NCBI RefSeq assembly: GCF_013371085.1
Contig: NZ_JABWCV010000014.1
Coordinates: 54,149 to 118,148 of the forward strand
Length of the DNA stretch: 64,000 bases
Direction: 5' to 3'
Source of the DNA: Vreelandella maris
GTDB taxonomy: Bacteria > Pseudomonadota > Gammaproteobacteria > Pseudomonadales > Halomonadaceae
The position numbers and the translations under genes are program-made. Under the pieces are notes generated by a model. That model made no database searches. It was given only the letters and a program-made list of their open reading frames with translations, and had not been told where the DNA came from. Below, one piece after another: positions 1 to 8,348 of the stretch; within the stretch, counting starts at the first letter, position 1; each line of letters begins with the position of its first letter.

Positions 1-95
1 CCCATCGGCAGGCCTGCGGCTACCGGGCGGCCCGTTGCCTGCTCAGGCTGCTTCTGTGTAGTCGCGCGAAAAAGTGCTTTCAAGTTGTTAAGCAT
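1..95 (-). CDS. yjfK: YjfK-like (DUF2491) protein, 5' end only
   Basis: Reading the minus strand from an ATG at 95 gives an open frame of 31 codons that runs off the left edge, beginning MLNNLKALFRATTQ. A GAGG-like ribosome site precedes it. The fragment is too short to identify by itself. The call is inferred from position: it lies directly downstream of a PspA-family gene and a DUF2170 gene, the order seen in the enterobacterial yjfI-yjfJ-yjfK group, where the third gene is a DUF2491 protein of unknown function. Confidence 0.5.
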   Translation of the reverse strand, partial: MLNNLKALFRATTQKQPEQATGRPVAAGLPM

Positions 96-131
96 GGCCT
101 GCCTCGCTAATGAGCTGGTTTTAGAGAGAAC

Positions 132-827
132 TTACTCTTGTGGAGCGTTTTTCTTGGCTTTCAGGCGCGCTAACACATCATCCGCTTTACGCTCTTGACC
201 GCCAATCCCGGCTGCCTTGAGGCGGGCTTCCAGCGAACTACCGCTCTCTTCCGCGGCCATGTCGTCAGCGGCCTGCATTTGCGCCGAATTAAGCTGCTGA
301 CGCTCTTTGATGCGATCGAGTGATTCCATAGCGCTGCTCATCGCGCTGTTCTGGCCTGAATGGCGAGACGCGACGGCAGATTGGGCTTTTTGCGCTGACT
401 CGGTGGCTTTAACGACGCTCACCTGCTGCTTGAGCTGGCGAAGCTGGTTGTCGGTACCGCGAATGGCACCACGCAGTTTTTCGATACTGGCGTCGTACTC
501 GCTAACAATCGCGCGCTCTGCTTCCAGGTCATCCTGCAGCGCGACCATGCGTTCAGCCACCTCTACTGCAAGCGCTTCCTCGCCTTTATCCAGCGCGGCT
601 TCGGCGCTTTTTTCCAGCTCGGCGATTTTGCTTTCCAGCGTGTCGGCTTTATTGCTGTTCAGCTGGCGCTGGCCCATCAAGCGGGTGAGCTCGGTTTTAG
701 ACTGACTCAGGTGATTTTCCGAGTCGCGGATCTCCTGGTCTAAAATGCGCAGTGCCTGGGAATCTACCACTGTTTGACCGGTTTCAGTCGCTTTGCCACG
801 TAGGGCGGTCATGATTTTGCTTAACAT
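132..827 (-). CDS. yjfJ: PspA/IM30 family protein (YjfJ-like)
   Basis: A 231-residue, almost wholly alpha-helical protein rich in Glu, Gln, Lys and Ala, with long heptad-like stretches from about residue 25 to 190. This is the size and character of PspA/IM30 coiled-coil proteins, which oligomerise on the inner face of the cytoplasmic membrane under envelope stress. No signal peptide or membrane span is visible. The first residues (MLSKIMTALRGKATETG) could form the amphipathic helix typical of the family. It sits between a DUF2170 gene and a probable DUF2491 gene, so it belongs to the YjfJ branch rather than the pspABC operon; no pspB, pspC or pspF is nearby. Family assignment is firm; the YjfJ label rests on context. 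Confidence 0.85.
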   Translation of the reverse strand: MLSKIMTALRGKATETGQTVVDSQALRILDQEIRDSENHLSQSKTELTRLMGQRQLNSNKADTLESKIAELEKSAEAALDKGEEALAVEVAERMVALQDDLEAERAIVSEYDASIEKLRGAIRGTDNQLRQLKQQVSVVKATESAQKAQSAVASRHSGQNSAMSSAMESLDRIKERQQLNSAQMQAADDMAAEESGSSLEARLKAAGIGGQERKADDVLARLKAKKNAPQE

Positions 828-910
828 AAATAATCTCGCTTATACGTCACCTGGGTGGTGACACTAATTGATAACGGTGATTTGGATAATAGACGAACAA
901 TGGGTAAACG

Positions 911-1384
911 TTAGGCGAAGTGCGTTTGTATCAGTTCGGCGACGTCCATGGCTGCGCTGGCCGTGGCGTGCAGCTCAGCGCAAATTGACTCAAGCTTGGA
1001 GTCGCCAAACAGCTGTCCGTATGCCACATAAAAGTCGTGCCCGTCGATCTCGACAATACCCACAGAGGCCAGCGGTAACGAGATGCCCTGGCGCAGCAGC
1101 ACTTCGTTAAGTTCGGCGCTGTTTTTGACGCTGTCGACGGCCACAATGGGCGCCATGGCGACCCACTCATTTTCGCTGCGCGAGAGGGTAATCGGCAAGT
1201 TGCCGTAGTCGTTGAGCTCCCAGATCAGCGTCTGGTTCGTCTCATCCAGGCTAATGGTCGCTTCGGGCCATTCAAGGGTCGCATTTTCGCTGCTGGCGGG
1301 AGCTGGTTGGCTGACTAACTTATAGAGTTCGCTAGCAGTGATGCCGCTTGTGACGGTAGGCGTAGTCAAGGTGATTTGCTCCAT
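911..1384 (-). CDS. yjfI: DUF2170 family protein (YjfI-like)
   Basis: A 157-residue acidic soluble protein without signal peptide or membrane segments. Its position immediately upstream of a PspA-family gene on the same strand (83-base gap), and its length, match the DUF2170/YjfI family that accompanies YjfJ. The molecular function of the family is unknown. The central part has a beta-strand-like pattern (IWELNDYGNLPITLSRSENEWVA region) and the C-terminal third is helical. Only a weak ribosome site precedes the ATG. It is probably the first gene of a yjfI-yjfJ-yjfK operon. Confidence 0.75.
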   Translation of the reverse strand: MEQITLTTPTVTSGITASELYKLVSQPAPASSENATLEWPEATISLDETNQTLIWELNDYGNLPITLSRSENEWVAMAPIVAVDSVKNSAELNEVLLRQGISLPLASVGIVEIDGHDFYVAYGQLFGDSKLESICAELHATASAAMDVAELIQTHFA

Positions 1385-1453
1385 CGTTCGTTAAGTAGTT
1401 TCACCTTAACACTTAGTAGAGCAAATGGTTCCTTTTCCCAGCAAAGCGCTGGT

Positions 1454-1480
1454 AAAAGCCCCGCACGCGGCGGGGCAAAA
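1454..1480 (-). terminator. Intrinsic terminator of the malonate operon
   Basis: Seven-base arms GCCCCGC (1458-1464) and GCGGGGC (1470-1476) enclose a five-base loop. On the minus strand the hairpin is followed by TTTTA. It lies about 40 bases after the stop of the malonyl-CoA synthetase gene, the last gene of the minus-strand operon. On the plus strand it is followed by AAAA, so termination is expected only for minus-strand transcripts. Confidence 0.75.
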
Positions 1481-1512
1481 GGACGGCAGGCGTATACAGG
1501 CAGGAAAGAAGG

Positions 1513-3048
1513 CTATGGCGTGCGATAGGTATCGTTAAATTGTTTGCGCAGCTCGTTTTTCTGCACTTTGCCCATGGTGTTGCGGGGTAGTTCATCGACA
1601 AAGAAGACCCGTTTGGGCTGCTTATACTTGGCTAGCCGACCGTCTAGATGGCTGATCACCTTATCTTCATTAAGCTGATTTTCTTCAATGGTACCTTGCT
1701 GGCGCACCACCACAGCGGTCACTCCCTCACCAAAGTCGGGATGAGGTAGGCCGATGACCGCCGATTCAGCGACTTGGTCAAGTTCATCGATCACCTGCTC
1801 CACCTCTTTGGGATAGACGTTGTAGCCGCCTGAAATCACCAGGTCTTTGTCGCGACCCACAATATGCACATAGCCCTGCTCGTCGACCATGGCGAGATCG
1901 CCGGTAATGAAAAAGCCATCGTCTAACAGCTCCTCGCGGGTCTTTTCGGGCATCCGCCAGTAGCCGATAAAGACATTCGGGCCGCGAATCTGCAGCATGC
2001 CAATTTCACCAGAAGGCACCTCTTCGCCGGTTTCACGATTGGTAATACGCATCTCTACGCCGGGTAGCGGCATACCCACGGTACCTGCTCGCCGTGCGCC
2101 TTCATAAGGGTTGGAGAGGTTCATATTGGTTTCGGTCATGCCGTAGCGCTCAAGAATTGCATGGCCGGTTTTGGCTTCAAACGCCTCGTGGGTCTCGGCG
2201 GTGAGCGGGGCAGAGCCGGAGACGAACAGCCGCATGTTAGCAGTAGCGTCAGGCGTCAGGCGCTCATCCTGAACCAAGCGCGTATAGAAGGTAGGAACGC
2301 CCATCATCACAGTGCCACGGGGCAGCTCTTCGAAAATGACATCGGCATCAAACTTCGGCAAGAACAGCATGCTGGCGCCTGCCATCAAAGTGACATTGCA
2401 GGCCACGAACAGACCGTGGGTATGGAAGATCGGCAGCGCGTGGATTAGCCGGTCATCGGCGATGAAGTGCCAGGCTGTTACCAAGGTTTCAGCATTGGAG
2501 GCGAGGTTCTTGTGCGTCAGCATGGCGCCTTTGGAGCGCCCGGTGGTGCCGGATGTGTAAAGAATAGCGGCCAGGTCACGCTCGCCCAGTGCCACGATAT
2601 CCTCCCTTGGCGTTGCTGCGCGGGCAGCTTCCATCAGGCTGCCATCGGCGGCGCTGCCTAGAGTGGCCACGGCCGGGCAGCCGGTTTCAGCAGCAAGCGC
2701 TCGCGCTTGCTCTTCTATCTTGGGTCGGCAGACAAACAACGCAGGCTCGGCATCATTCAAAAAGTAGCGGATTTCATCGCCGGTATAGCCGGTGTTGAGG
2801 GGCAAGTAGACCCCGCCGATGCGCAGGCAGGCCAAATAAAGCAGTATCGCTTCAGGGCTTTTATCCACCTGCACAGCGACACGGTCGCCTTGCTTAACGC
2901 CCAGCTCAGTCAACGCACCGGCAAGTTTCGCGCTTATGCTCAGCGCATCGGTATAACTGTAGCGGCGGCCTTCACGAGTGGTAATGAAATCGGCGTCAGC
3001 GCGCTCGCGCATCTTGGCCGCAAAGGTTTCAAACAGGTTATGGCTCAT
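1513..3048 (-). CDS. matB: Malonyl-CoA synthetase (MatB)
   Basis: A 511-residue member of the ANL acyl-CoA synthetase superfamily that joins malonate to CoA at the expense of ATP, in the cytoplasm. Visible motifs are the P-loop ILYTSGTTGRSKGAMLTH near residues 163-180, the YGMTETNM core motif, the hinge region GRDKDLVISGGYN and the C-terminal lysine motif PRNTMGKVQK. The length is typical of MatB. The gene overlaps the upstream malonyl-CoA decarboxylase gene by four bases, implying translational coupling. With the TRAP genes it forms a malonate import, activation and decarboxylation operon giving acetyl-CoA. Substrate assignment depends on this context as well as on sequence. Confidence 0.93.
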   Translation of the reverse strand: MSHNLFETFAAKMRERADADFITTREGRRYSYTDALSISAKLAGALTELGVKQGDRVAVQVDKSPEAILLYLACLRIGGVYLPLNTGYTGDEIRYFLNDAEPALFVCRPKIEEQARALAAETGCPAVATLGSAADGSLMEAARAATPREDIVALGERDLAAILYTSGTTGRSKGAMLTHKNLASNAETLVTAWHFIADDRLIHALPIFHTHGLFVACNVTLMAGASMLFLPKFDADVIFEELPRGTVMMGVPTFYTRLVQDERLTPDATANMRLFVSGSAPLTAETHEAFEAKTGHAILERYGMTETNMNLSNPYEGARRAGTVGMPLPGVEMRITNRETGEEVPSGEIGMLQIRGPNVFIGYWRMPEKTREELLDDGFFITGDLAMVDEQGYVHIVGRDKDLVISGGYNVYPKEVEQVIDELDQVAESAVIGLPHPDFGEGVTAVVVRQQGTIEENQLNEDKVISHLDGRLAKYKQPKRVFFVDELPRNTMGKVQKNELRKQFNDTYRTP

Positions 3049-4421
3049 TTGGTGGTCTCTCCCTTGGCCAGCTTGCGGGCACGACGAGCGAGGTCGCGCA
3101 CCTCATTGGAGCAGGCAACGGTGCCCTTGGCGGTATAGTTTTCGTGGTTGCGTTCGATATCGTCCAGTACGTACAGGTAGTTGACCATCAAGCCTGCGGC
3201 CTGGTTAATGCCCTTCTCGGAGATATCGCCCAGCCAATTGATACGATGCAGTTCGGCCCCATTGCCAAGGTGGAAACGGGCCACCGGGTTCAGCGGCAGG
3301 CCGTGGCGGTTCTTCTCCTCGGCTAAGTAGCGCGCCGCCAACGGGCGGATCGCGGATTTCAATGGCTCCTCACGGGTTTTATCTTGATGCCAGCCAGGTG
3401 TTTCAAGCCCTTTTAGCGACTGACGCAGTGACTCGGGCAACTGCTCATCATCGCGCTGTTCTTGTAACCACTGGGCGAAGCCGGGCACCGGCGAAAGAGT
3501 GACGAAGTATTTCAACTGCGGCAGCTCTTGAGACAACTCCTGCACCACTTGCTTGATCAAAAAGTTACCAAAGGAGATGCCGCGCAGACCGGTCTGGCAG
3601 TTGCTGATACCAAAGAACGCCGCGGTATCAGCGTCTTCAGGTTCGTCGATAGCTTTTTTAGCGCTACTTTCGCCCGCCCTTTCTCCCAATAAAATAGGCT
3701 GAATACGGCTGGGCAGTCCCTTGTGCAGGGCGACTTCGACGAAGATCAACGGCTCGTCGCCAATCGCTGGGTGGAAAAAGGCAAAACAGCGGCGGTCACG
3801 TGCATCCAGTCGACGACGTAGATCGTCCCAGTCCTGAATTTCGTGTACCGCCTCGTAGCGGATGATCTTCTCAAGAATTGAAGCGGGGGTATTCCAATCA
3901 ATGCGCTTGAGCATCAAAAAGCCGCGATTGAACCAGGAGCCGAACAGGTGAGCAAAATCGTCGTCAATGGCCTTCAGCTCAGGCTGCTCACGCAGCAACG
4001 ACAGAAGATCTTCACGCATTTTAACCAACTCATAGGTACCATCGCTGGCCAGGTTTAAACGCCGGAAAAGTTCCTGGCGCCTAGGTTCGCTGGCTTCAAA
4101 TAGCCGCTGTAAAGTGGGGTTGTCGCGGGCTTCCCGATACGCCGTGTAGGCCGCATCAATAGGGCCTGGGTCGGCGGCAAAGTCTGTTATTAAACGGTCA
4201 AAAAAACTGTTTTTTTCAGTTGCCGGAAGCCGCTGGTAAATCGCCAAAGCACGGCTTGCCAGCGCAATGCTGGAGGCTTCGCCATCGCTTTCCAGCAGCT
4301 TGTGGCACGCGTTGACCAACTGCTGATGGTCGGGCGTCACTGTCTCAGGCTGACGTCGCCGTAACAAGGCATCACGCTGGGTGATGTTGTTAAACAGCTC
4401 CTGCAAAAACATCATGTTCAT
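3045..4421 (-). CDS. matA: Malonyl-CoA decarboxylase (MatA/MLYCD)
   Basis: A 458-residue soluble protein with the hallmarks of malonyl-CoA decarboxylase: a helical N-terminal domain (about residues 1-150) and a C-terminal GNAT-like catalytic domain containing the conserved block CQTGLRGISFGNFLIKQV and the later segment LSPVPGFAQWL, followed by a His-containing HLGNGAELHRINW stretch. It converts malonyl-CoA to acetyl-CoA and CO2. A good ribosome site (AAGGAG) precedes the first ATG. It lies 11 bases downstream of the TRAP large permease gene and overlaps matB by four bases. Confidence 0.93.
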   Translation of the reverse strand: MNMMFLQELFNNITQRDALLRRRQPETVTPDHQQLVNACHKLLESDGEASSIALASRALAIYQRLPATEKNSFFDRLITDFAADPGPIDAAYTAYREARDNPTLQRLFEASEPRRQELFRRLNLASDGTYELVKMREDLLSLLREQPELKAIDDDFAHLFGSWFNRGFLMLKRIDWNTPASILEKIIRYEAVHEIQDWDDLRRRLDARDRRCFAFFHPAIGDEPLIFVEVALHKGLPSRIQPILLGERAGESSAKKAIDEPEDADTAAFFGISNCQTGLRGISFGNFLIKQVVQELSQELPQLKYFVTLSPVPGFAQWLQEQRDDEQLPESLRQSLKGLETPGWHQDKTREEPLKSAIRPLAARYLAEEKNRHGLPLNPVARFHLGNGAELHRINWLGDISEKGINQAAGLMVNYLYVLDDIERNHENYTAKGTVACSNEVRDLARRARKLAKGETTK

Positions 4422-4432
4422 GGTTAAACTCC

Positions 4433-5767
4433 TTAGCCCATGATCAAGTTAGGTAGCCAAAGCGCGATGCCTGGGAAAAGACACAGCAACAAGATACCCA
4501 GCACCATGCATAGCGCGTAGGGCAAGCTTCCCATCAGAATGTCGCGCAGCGAGATATCCGGTGCGATGCCTTTAATAATGAACAGGTTGAGCCCCACCGG
4601 CGGTGTGATCAGGCCAATCTCCAGGTTGATAGTCAGGATCACCGCAAACCAGTACGGGTCGAAGTTGGCCGCGAGGATGATGGGCAACAAGATCGGGGCA
4701 GTCATCACGATCACGGCCACGGGCGGCAGGAAGAAGCCAGCTACTAGCAAAAAGAGGTTAATCACCCCCATCAGTGCCCAGCGGTTAATCTCCAGACCAG
4801 CAATCGCCGCCGCTACGGTTTGGGTGATGAACATGGAGGAGAGTGCATAGGCGAACACTTCAGCGGTGGCGATGACCAGCATGATCATCACGCTTTCGCG
4901 CAGTGAGTCGCGCATGATCAACTTGATGGGGCCCAACTGCCACATGCGGTAGATGAGGATCGCTAGTGCCAAGCATAAAAACGCGCCAACGCCCGCCGCC
5001 TCGGAAGGTGTGGCCACCCCGCCGTAAAGGGCAAACAGGATGCCCGCGACCACGCCTAGGAAAGGGAGAACCCGTACTAATGCTTTCAGGTTACTATCGA
5101 CATTCTGCTTAACGTTCTCTTTTAGCCGTTCGACGGACTCGGCCATGGGGTTGTTGTAGCCACCGGCCATCTTGCAGGCAATCATGGTCCAGACCATAAA
5201 CAGGCCCGCGAGCATAAAGCCTGGTACTACCCCGGCAATAAATAGCCGTCCAATCGAGGTTTCGGTGGAAATGCCGTAGATGATCATGGTGACCGACGGC
5301 GGAATCAAAATGCCCAGGGTACCGCCTGCGGCAATACAGCCTGCTGCCACGCCATCGGGATAGCCGCGCTTGCGCATTTCAGGAATGCCCATTTTACCAA
5401 TTGCCGCACAGGTGGCGGGGGATGATCCCGACAGAGCCGCAAAAATGGAGCAGGCGCCAATATTGGAAACCGCCAGACCGCCGGGCAGTTTGCCCATCCA
5501 CAGATCCAGCGAGCGATACAGGTCACGCCCGGTGGGGGAGGAGGCCACTGCGGCGCCCATCAAAATAAACATCGGAATGGCAACAAAGCCAAACTCTGCG
5601 ATGCGGTCAAAAAAGGTTTCTCCGAAGTAGGTGAGCTCAGCAAGGCCACGGTCGTAGATCAGTGCCAGCAGCGATACACCGCCCAGGGCGAAAGCGATAG
5701 GGGTGCCAATGGCCATCAGCGCAATCAGCGCGATGGCAACGATAATGCCTAACGTGATGGGATCCAT
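4433..5767 (-). CDS. matM: TRAP transporter large permease, malonate system (DctM)
   Basis: A 444-residue polytopic membrane protein with about 12 hydrophobic segments and DctM signatures such as the SGSSPATCAAIG and ITPPVGLNLF loops. It is the ion-coupled permease of a tripartite ATP-independent periplasmic transporter in the inner membrane. It follows the small permease gene by two bases and precedes malonyl-CoA decarboxylase by 11, so malonate is the natural substrate, matching the matPQM type of malonate TRAP system. Substrate is inferred from the operon, not from the protein. Confidence 0.9.
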   Translation of the reverse strand: MDPITLGIIVAIALIALMAIGTPIAFALGGVSLLALIYDRGLAELTYFGETFFDRIAEFGFVAIPMFILMGAAVASSPTGRDLYRSLDLWMGKLPGGLAVSNIGACSIFAALSGSSPATCAAIGKMGIPEMRKRGYPDGVAAGCIAAGGTLGILIPPSVTMIIYGISTETSIGRLFIAGVVPGFMLAGLFMVWTMIACKMAGGYNNPMAESVERLKENVKQNVDSNLKALVRVLPFLGVVAGILFALYGGVATPSEAAGVGAFLCLALAILIYRMWQLGPIKLIMRDSLRESVMIMLVIATAEVFAYALSSMFITQTVAAAIAGLEINRWALMGVINLFLLVAGFFLPPVAVIVMTAPILLPIILAANFDPYWFAVILTINLEIGLITPPVGLNLFIIKGIAPDISLRDILMGSLPYALCMVLGILLLCLFPGIALWLPNLIMG

Positions 5768-5769
5768 GC

Positions 5770-6291
5770 TCAGTTCTCCCCACGCAAAATTTCAGCCACA
5801 TACTGCAGCGAAAGTAGGGTGGCGCCGACCGCCATAGGCAGTAAGGCGGGCCACAGTGGCGGATTCCATACCGAGCCCGTGGTCCACTCGCCGTGGAGCG
5901 CCTCAAAAACATAGACCCAACTGGCATACGCCAATGCAGCGCAAAAACCTAACCCAAACAGCGACGCGATCAGGCGCATGATAGTGCGGGTAATACCGCC
6001 CAGTGCATCGGGAACAATCGTGATGGCGACATGGCCGCCAGTCATCAATACATAGGGGCTGCCCATCAACATCGCCGCCGTTACTGAGAAGATGGTGAAT
6101 TCAGTCTGCCAACTGGTGCTCATTCCCAGTAAGTAGCGAATAAATACCATCTGACAAATCACGAGTACGCCAGCGATAAACAGGGCGCAGGCCAAGTAGG
6201 CAGAAAGCCGCGAGAGCTTGTCCATGACGCGAATGTAGCCGCCAATGATGCCCCGCCGCGCAAGGGCAGTGTGTGTCGTTGCAGGTGCCAT
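5770..6291 (-). CDS. matQ: TRAP transporter small permease, malonate system (DctQ)
   Basis: A 173-residue inner-membrane protein with four hydrophobic segments, typical of DctQ subunits. The family-typical region around SWQTEFTIFSVTAAMLMG is present, as is the short loop before the second span. The start at 6291 is supported by a GAGGGAA ribosome site seven or so bases upstream. It sits between the binding protein gene and the large permease gene. A strong stem-loop (6346-6369) separates it from the binding protein gene. Confidence 0.9.
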   Translation of the reverse strand: MAPATTHTALARRGIIGGYIRVMDKLSRLSAYLACALFIAGVLVICQMVFIRYLLGMSTSWQTEFTIFSVTAAMLMGSPYVLMTGGHVAITIVPDALGGITRTIMRLIASLFGLGFCAALAYASWVYVFEALHGEWTTGSVWNPPLWPALLPMAVGATLLSLQYVAEILRGEN

Positions 6292-6345
6292 AGTTCCCTC
6301 GTCAAGCTGGTTATCTCACCAAGCCAAGCAATCATCAGTAGAAGG

Positions 6346-6369
6346 CGGCCATTCCTGTCGGAATGGCCG
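6346..6369 (-). other. Intercistronic stem-loop between dctP and dctQ (malonate)
   Basis: Perfect 10-base arms CGGCCATTCC (6346-6355) and GGAATGGCCG (6360-6369) with a four-base loop, located in the 102-base gap between the binding protein and small permease genes. No T-tract follows on the minus strand, so an mRNA-stabilising or processing role is more likely than full termination. Confidence 0.75.
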
Positions 6370-6393
6370 TGCCGTAAGGCGATTGGCTATTGC

Positions 6394-7389
6394 TTACTCG
6401 ACGGCCAGCGCCGCATCGATAATGGCTTGGCCGTTGGGAACGTTCTCGGCGAAGTTTTTGTAGGAGGTTTCCTTAGCGATATCGAGCCAGGCGTTGTAGT
6501 CGTCCTCGCTCATGCTGACCACCTCCACGCCATTCTCTGCGTAGAGGTCGACCATCTCCTGGTCAATGGCGGCGGCCTCTTCCACAAAGAACGCCTCGGC
6601 GGCTTCACCTGCTTCCATCAGGGCTGTTTGCTGCTCTTCGTTGAGCCCTTGCCACACCTGCTCGGAAATAAGAATGGGTTCGTACATGTACCACAGCGCG
6701 AAGTCGCCGGGCTCGGTCAAGCACTCAACCTGTTCGTAAAGCCGAAAGGAGATAAACGACATCGATGAGGTATTAGCGGCATCCAGCACGCCGGTTTGCA
6801 TGGCGGTATACACCTCGGAAGAGGGCATGGAGGCGATGGAGGCACCGGCTGCTTCCAGCATTTGTTCAAACGCAGGCCCGGCGGCGCGGAAGTTCTGACC
6901 CTCGACGGTATCAGGCGAGGTAACGCACTGCTCGCTAGAGGCAAAACCGCCCGATAGCCAAGCATCTGCAAGTACCCGAGCGCCGCCTTCGCGAATGACC
7001 TCTTTAATCATCTCCATATACTCAGAGTCATTCAGGCGTTGGGCATGTTCCTGATTACGCACCAATCCCGGCATCAGCGTAGCCGAGAACTCCGGGTGGC
7101 GGCCGCTAGCGTAATCCAGCGGTAGAGAAGTGATGTCCAAACGACCACGGGCGATGGCGCCCCACTGTTCACGCGCTTTAAACAGCGATTGGCCGGGATA
7201 GACTTCAATGGTCAGCCCGACATCTGCATCAGCTACTTCGCGGGCCATCATTTGCACCATTTCATCGCGCACGTCCCCTTGACCACCGGGGAATTGATGC
7301 GAAGCTCGCAGTACGGTATCGGCAGAGGCGTGTGACGCCGCGATGGCGAGGCCTAGGGCGGTGGCAGTTGAGATCAAATAGCGTTGCAT
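6394..7389 (-). CDS. matP: TRAP transporter substrate-binding protein, malonate system (DctP)
   Basis: A 331-residue periplasmic binding protein with a clear signal peptide (MQRYLISTATALGLAIAASHASA). The frame extends 59 codons further upstream, but that extension has no signal-like character and the ATG at 7389 is preceded by GGAGAAGCC, so this start is chosen. The DctP signature GQNFRAAGPAFEQML carries the Arg that usually contacts the substrate carboxylate, followed by SSEVYTAMQTGVLDAAN. First gene of the malonate operon, divergent from the GntR regulator, with a palindromic operator in the 154-base gap. Confidence 0.92.
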   Translation of the reverse strand: MQRYLISTATALGLAIAASHASADTVLRASHQFPGGQGDVRDEMVQMMAREVADADVGLTIEVYPGQSLFKAREQWGAIARGRLDITSLPLDYASGRHPEFSATLMPGLVRNQEHAQRLNDSEYMEMIKEVIREGGARVLADAWLSGGFASSEQCVTSPDTVEGQNFRAAGPAFEQMLEAAGASIASMPSSEVYTAMQTGVLDAANTSSMSFISFRLYEQVECLTEPGDFALWYMYEPILISEQVWQGLNEEQQTALMEAGEAAEAFFVEEAAAIDQEMVDLYAENGVEVVSMSEDDYNAWLDIAKETSYKNFAENVPNGQAIIDAALAVE

Positions 7390-7439
7390 GTGGCTTCTCC
7401 AACAATTGTTGTTGTGTGTTTGGATGAGCTTTATATGTT

Positions 7440-7456
7440 TATCAGAAGATCTGATA
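7440..7456. promoter_or_regulatory. Palindromic operator between malonate operon and matR
   Basis: TATCAGAAGATCTGATA, an inverted repeat with six-base arms TATCAG/CTGATA and a five-base centre, lies 50 bases upstream of the binding protein gene and 87 bases upstream of the divergent GntR regulator. It is embedded in the most AT-rich part of the gap, where promoters for both directions are expected. It is probably the binding site of the adjacent FCD-type GntR regulator. Confidence 0.65.
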
Positions 7457-7543
7457 TATATTTCAATAGCGCTTAAATATGCTAATGTCAACTTTATGAC
7501 AATTTTAATGGCCTGAAATAAGTCGCGATCCATGGAGGTAAAC

Positions 7544-8227
7544 ATGACGGGCACCAAGCGCTCCAACGCTCAGCGATTAAGGGATTCTCTTGAGGATGAC
7601 ATCATCAATGGCCGCCGTTTGCCGGGAGAGCGCTTGGACCCGGAAGCCTTGGGGCGTGAGTTTCAGGTCTCGCGAACACCCGTGCGTGAAGCTTTTCAGC
7701 AGTTGGTAGCGAGTGGCCTAGTGACGGTTTCGCCCAAAAAAGGCACCTTTGTGGCGAAGGTAGGAATTGATCAATTGATCGAGATGTTCGAGGTCATGGC
7801 GGAACTTGAAGGCATGTGCGGGCGCCTAGCGGCCCGCCGGATCACCGAGCCCGAGCTGGTCGCGCTTCGCGAAGCACACCAACGCTGCGAAGCGGCGGCG
7901 CTGGCCGGTGATAGCGATGAGTATTACTACGAAAACGAAGGTTTTCACGACTGTATCTACACCGCTAGCCACAACGCCTTTTTGGCCAGCGAAGCGCGCC
8001 AACTAAAGCAGCGCTTAAAGCCTTACCGGCGCCTGCAGCTGCAGGTGCGCCAACGGGTAAATAATTCCCTCAGCGAGCACCAAGCCATCGTGGAAGCGAT
8101 TGAAAAAGGTGACCCCTTGGCTGCACAGCAAGCGCTTAGTGATCATGTGCTGATTCAGGGCGAGCGCTTTAGTGACTTCGTTTCCAGCGTCCGCCGTATG
8201 GAGGCACCGTTAGAAAGAACGGGCTAA
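7544..8227 (+). CDS. matR: GntR family regulator of malonate operon (FCD type, MatR-like)
   Basis: A 227-residue regulator with an N-terminal winged helix (about residues 5-70; FQVSRTPVREAFQQLVASGLV is the recognition region, followed by the wing PKKGTFV) and a C-terminal helical FCD effector domain with the metal/ligand-type residues in the ENEGFHDCIYTASHN stretch and a later SEHQAIVEAI motif. An ATG also occurs at 7532, but its own GGAGG is ideally spaced (five bases) as the ribosome site for the ATG at 7544, so the latter is used. It is divergent from the malonate operon and likely represses it in the absence of malonate. Confidence 0.88.
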   Translation: MTGTKRSNAQRLRDSLEDDIINGRRLPGERLDPEALGREFQVSRTPVREAFQQLVASGLVTVSPKKGTFVAKVGIDQLIEMFEVMAELEGMCGRLAARRITEPELVALREAHQRCEAAALAGDSDEYYYENEGFHDCIYTASHNAFLASEARQLKQRLKPYRRLQLQVRQRVNNSLSEHQAIVEAIEKGDPLAAQQALSDHVLIQGERFSDFVSSVRRMEAPLERTG

Positions 8228-8348
8228 TTTTGGCCCGCTGATGGTTGACCTAGTCCCATGTCCGAATCGGTGGGGTAATGGTCCTTGCCGACATCGAGCG
8301 CAGCGCTGACACTCTCTCTAATGCTTCGATACCCCGCGGAGAGAGACA

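Noticed and set aside
132..827. Classical pspABC operon
   Set aside because: PspA-family protein is clear, but there is no pspB, pspC or pspF; the flanking DUF genes point to the yjfIJK type.
868..1110. Plus-strand open frame opposite the DUF2170 gene
   Set aside because: Arg/Pro-rich translation typical of an antisense shadow; the minus-strand gene is supported by its neighbours.
8220..8240. Terminator after the matR gene
   Set aside because: Only five-base arms (CGGGC/GCCCG) with no T-tract; too weak to call.
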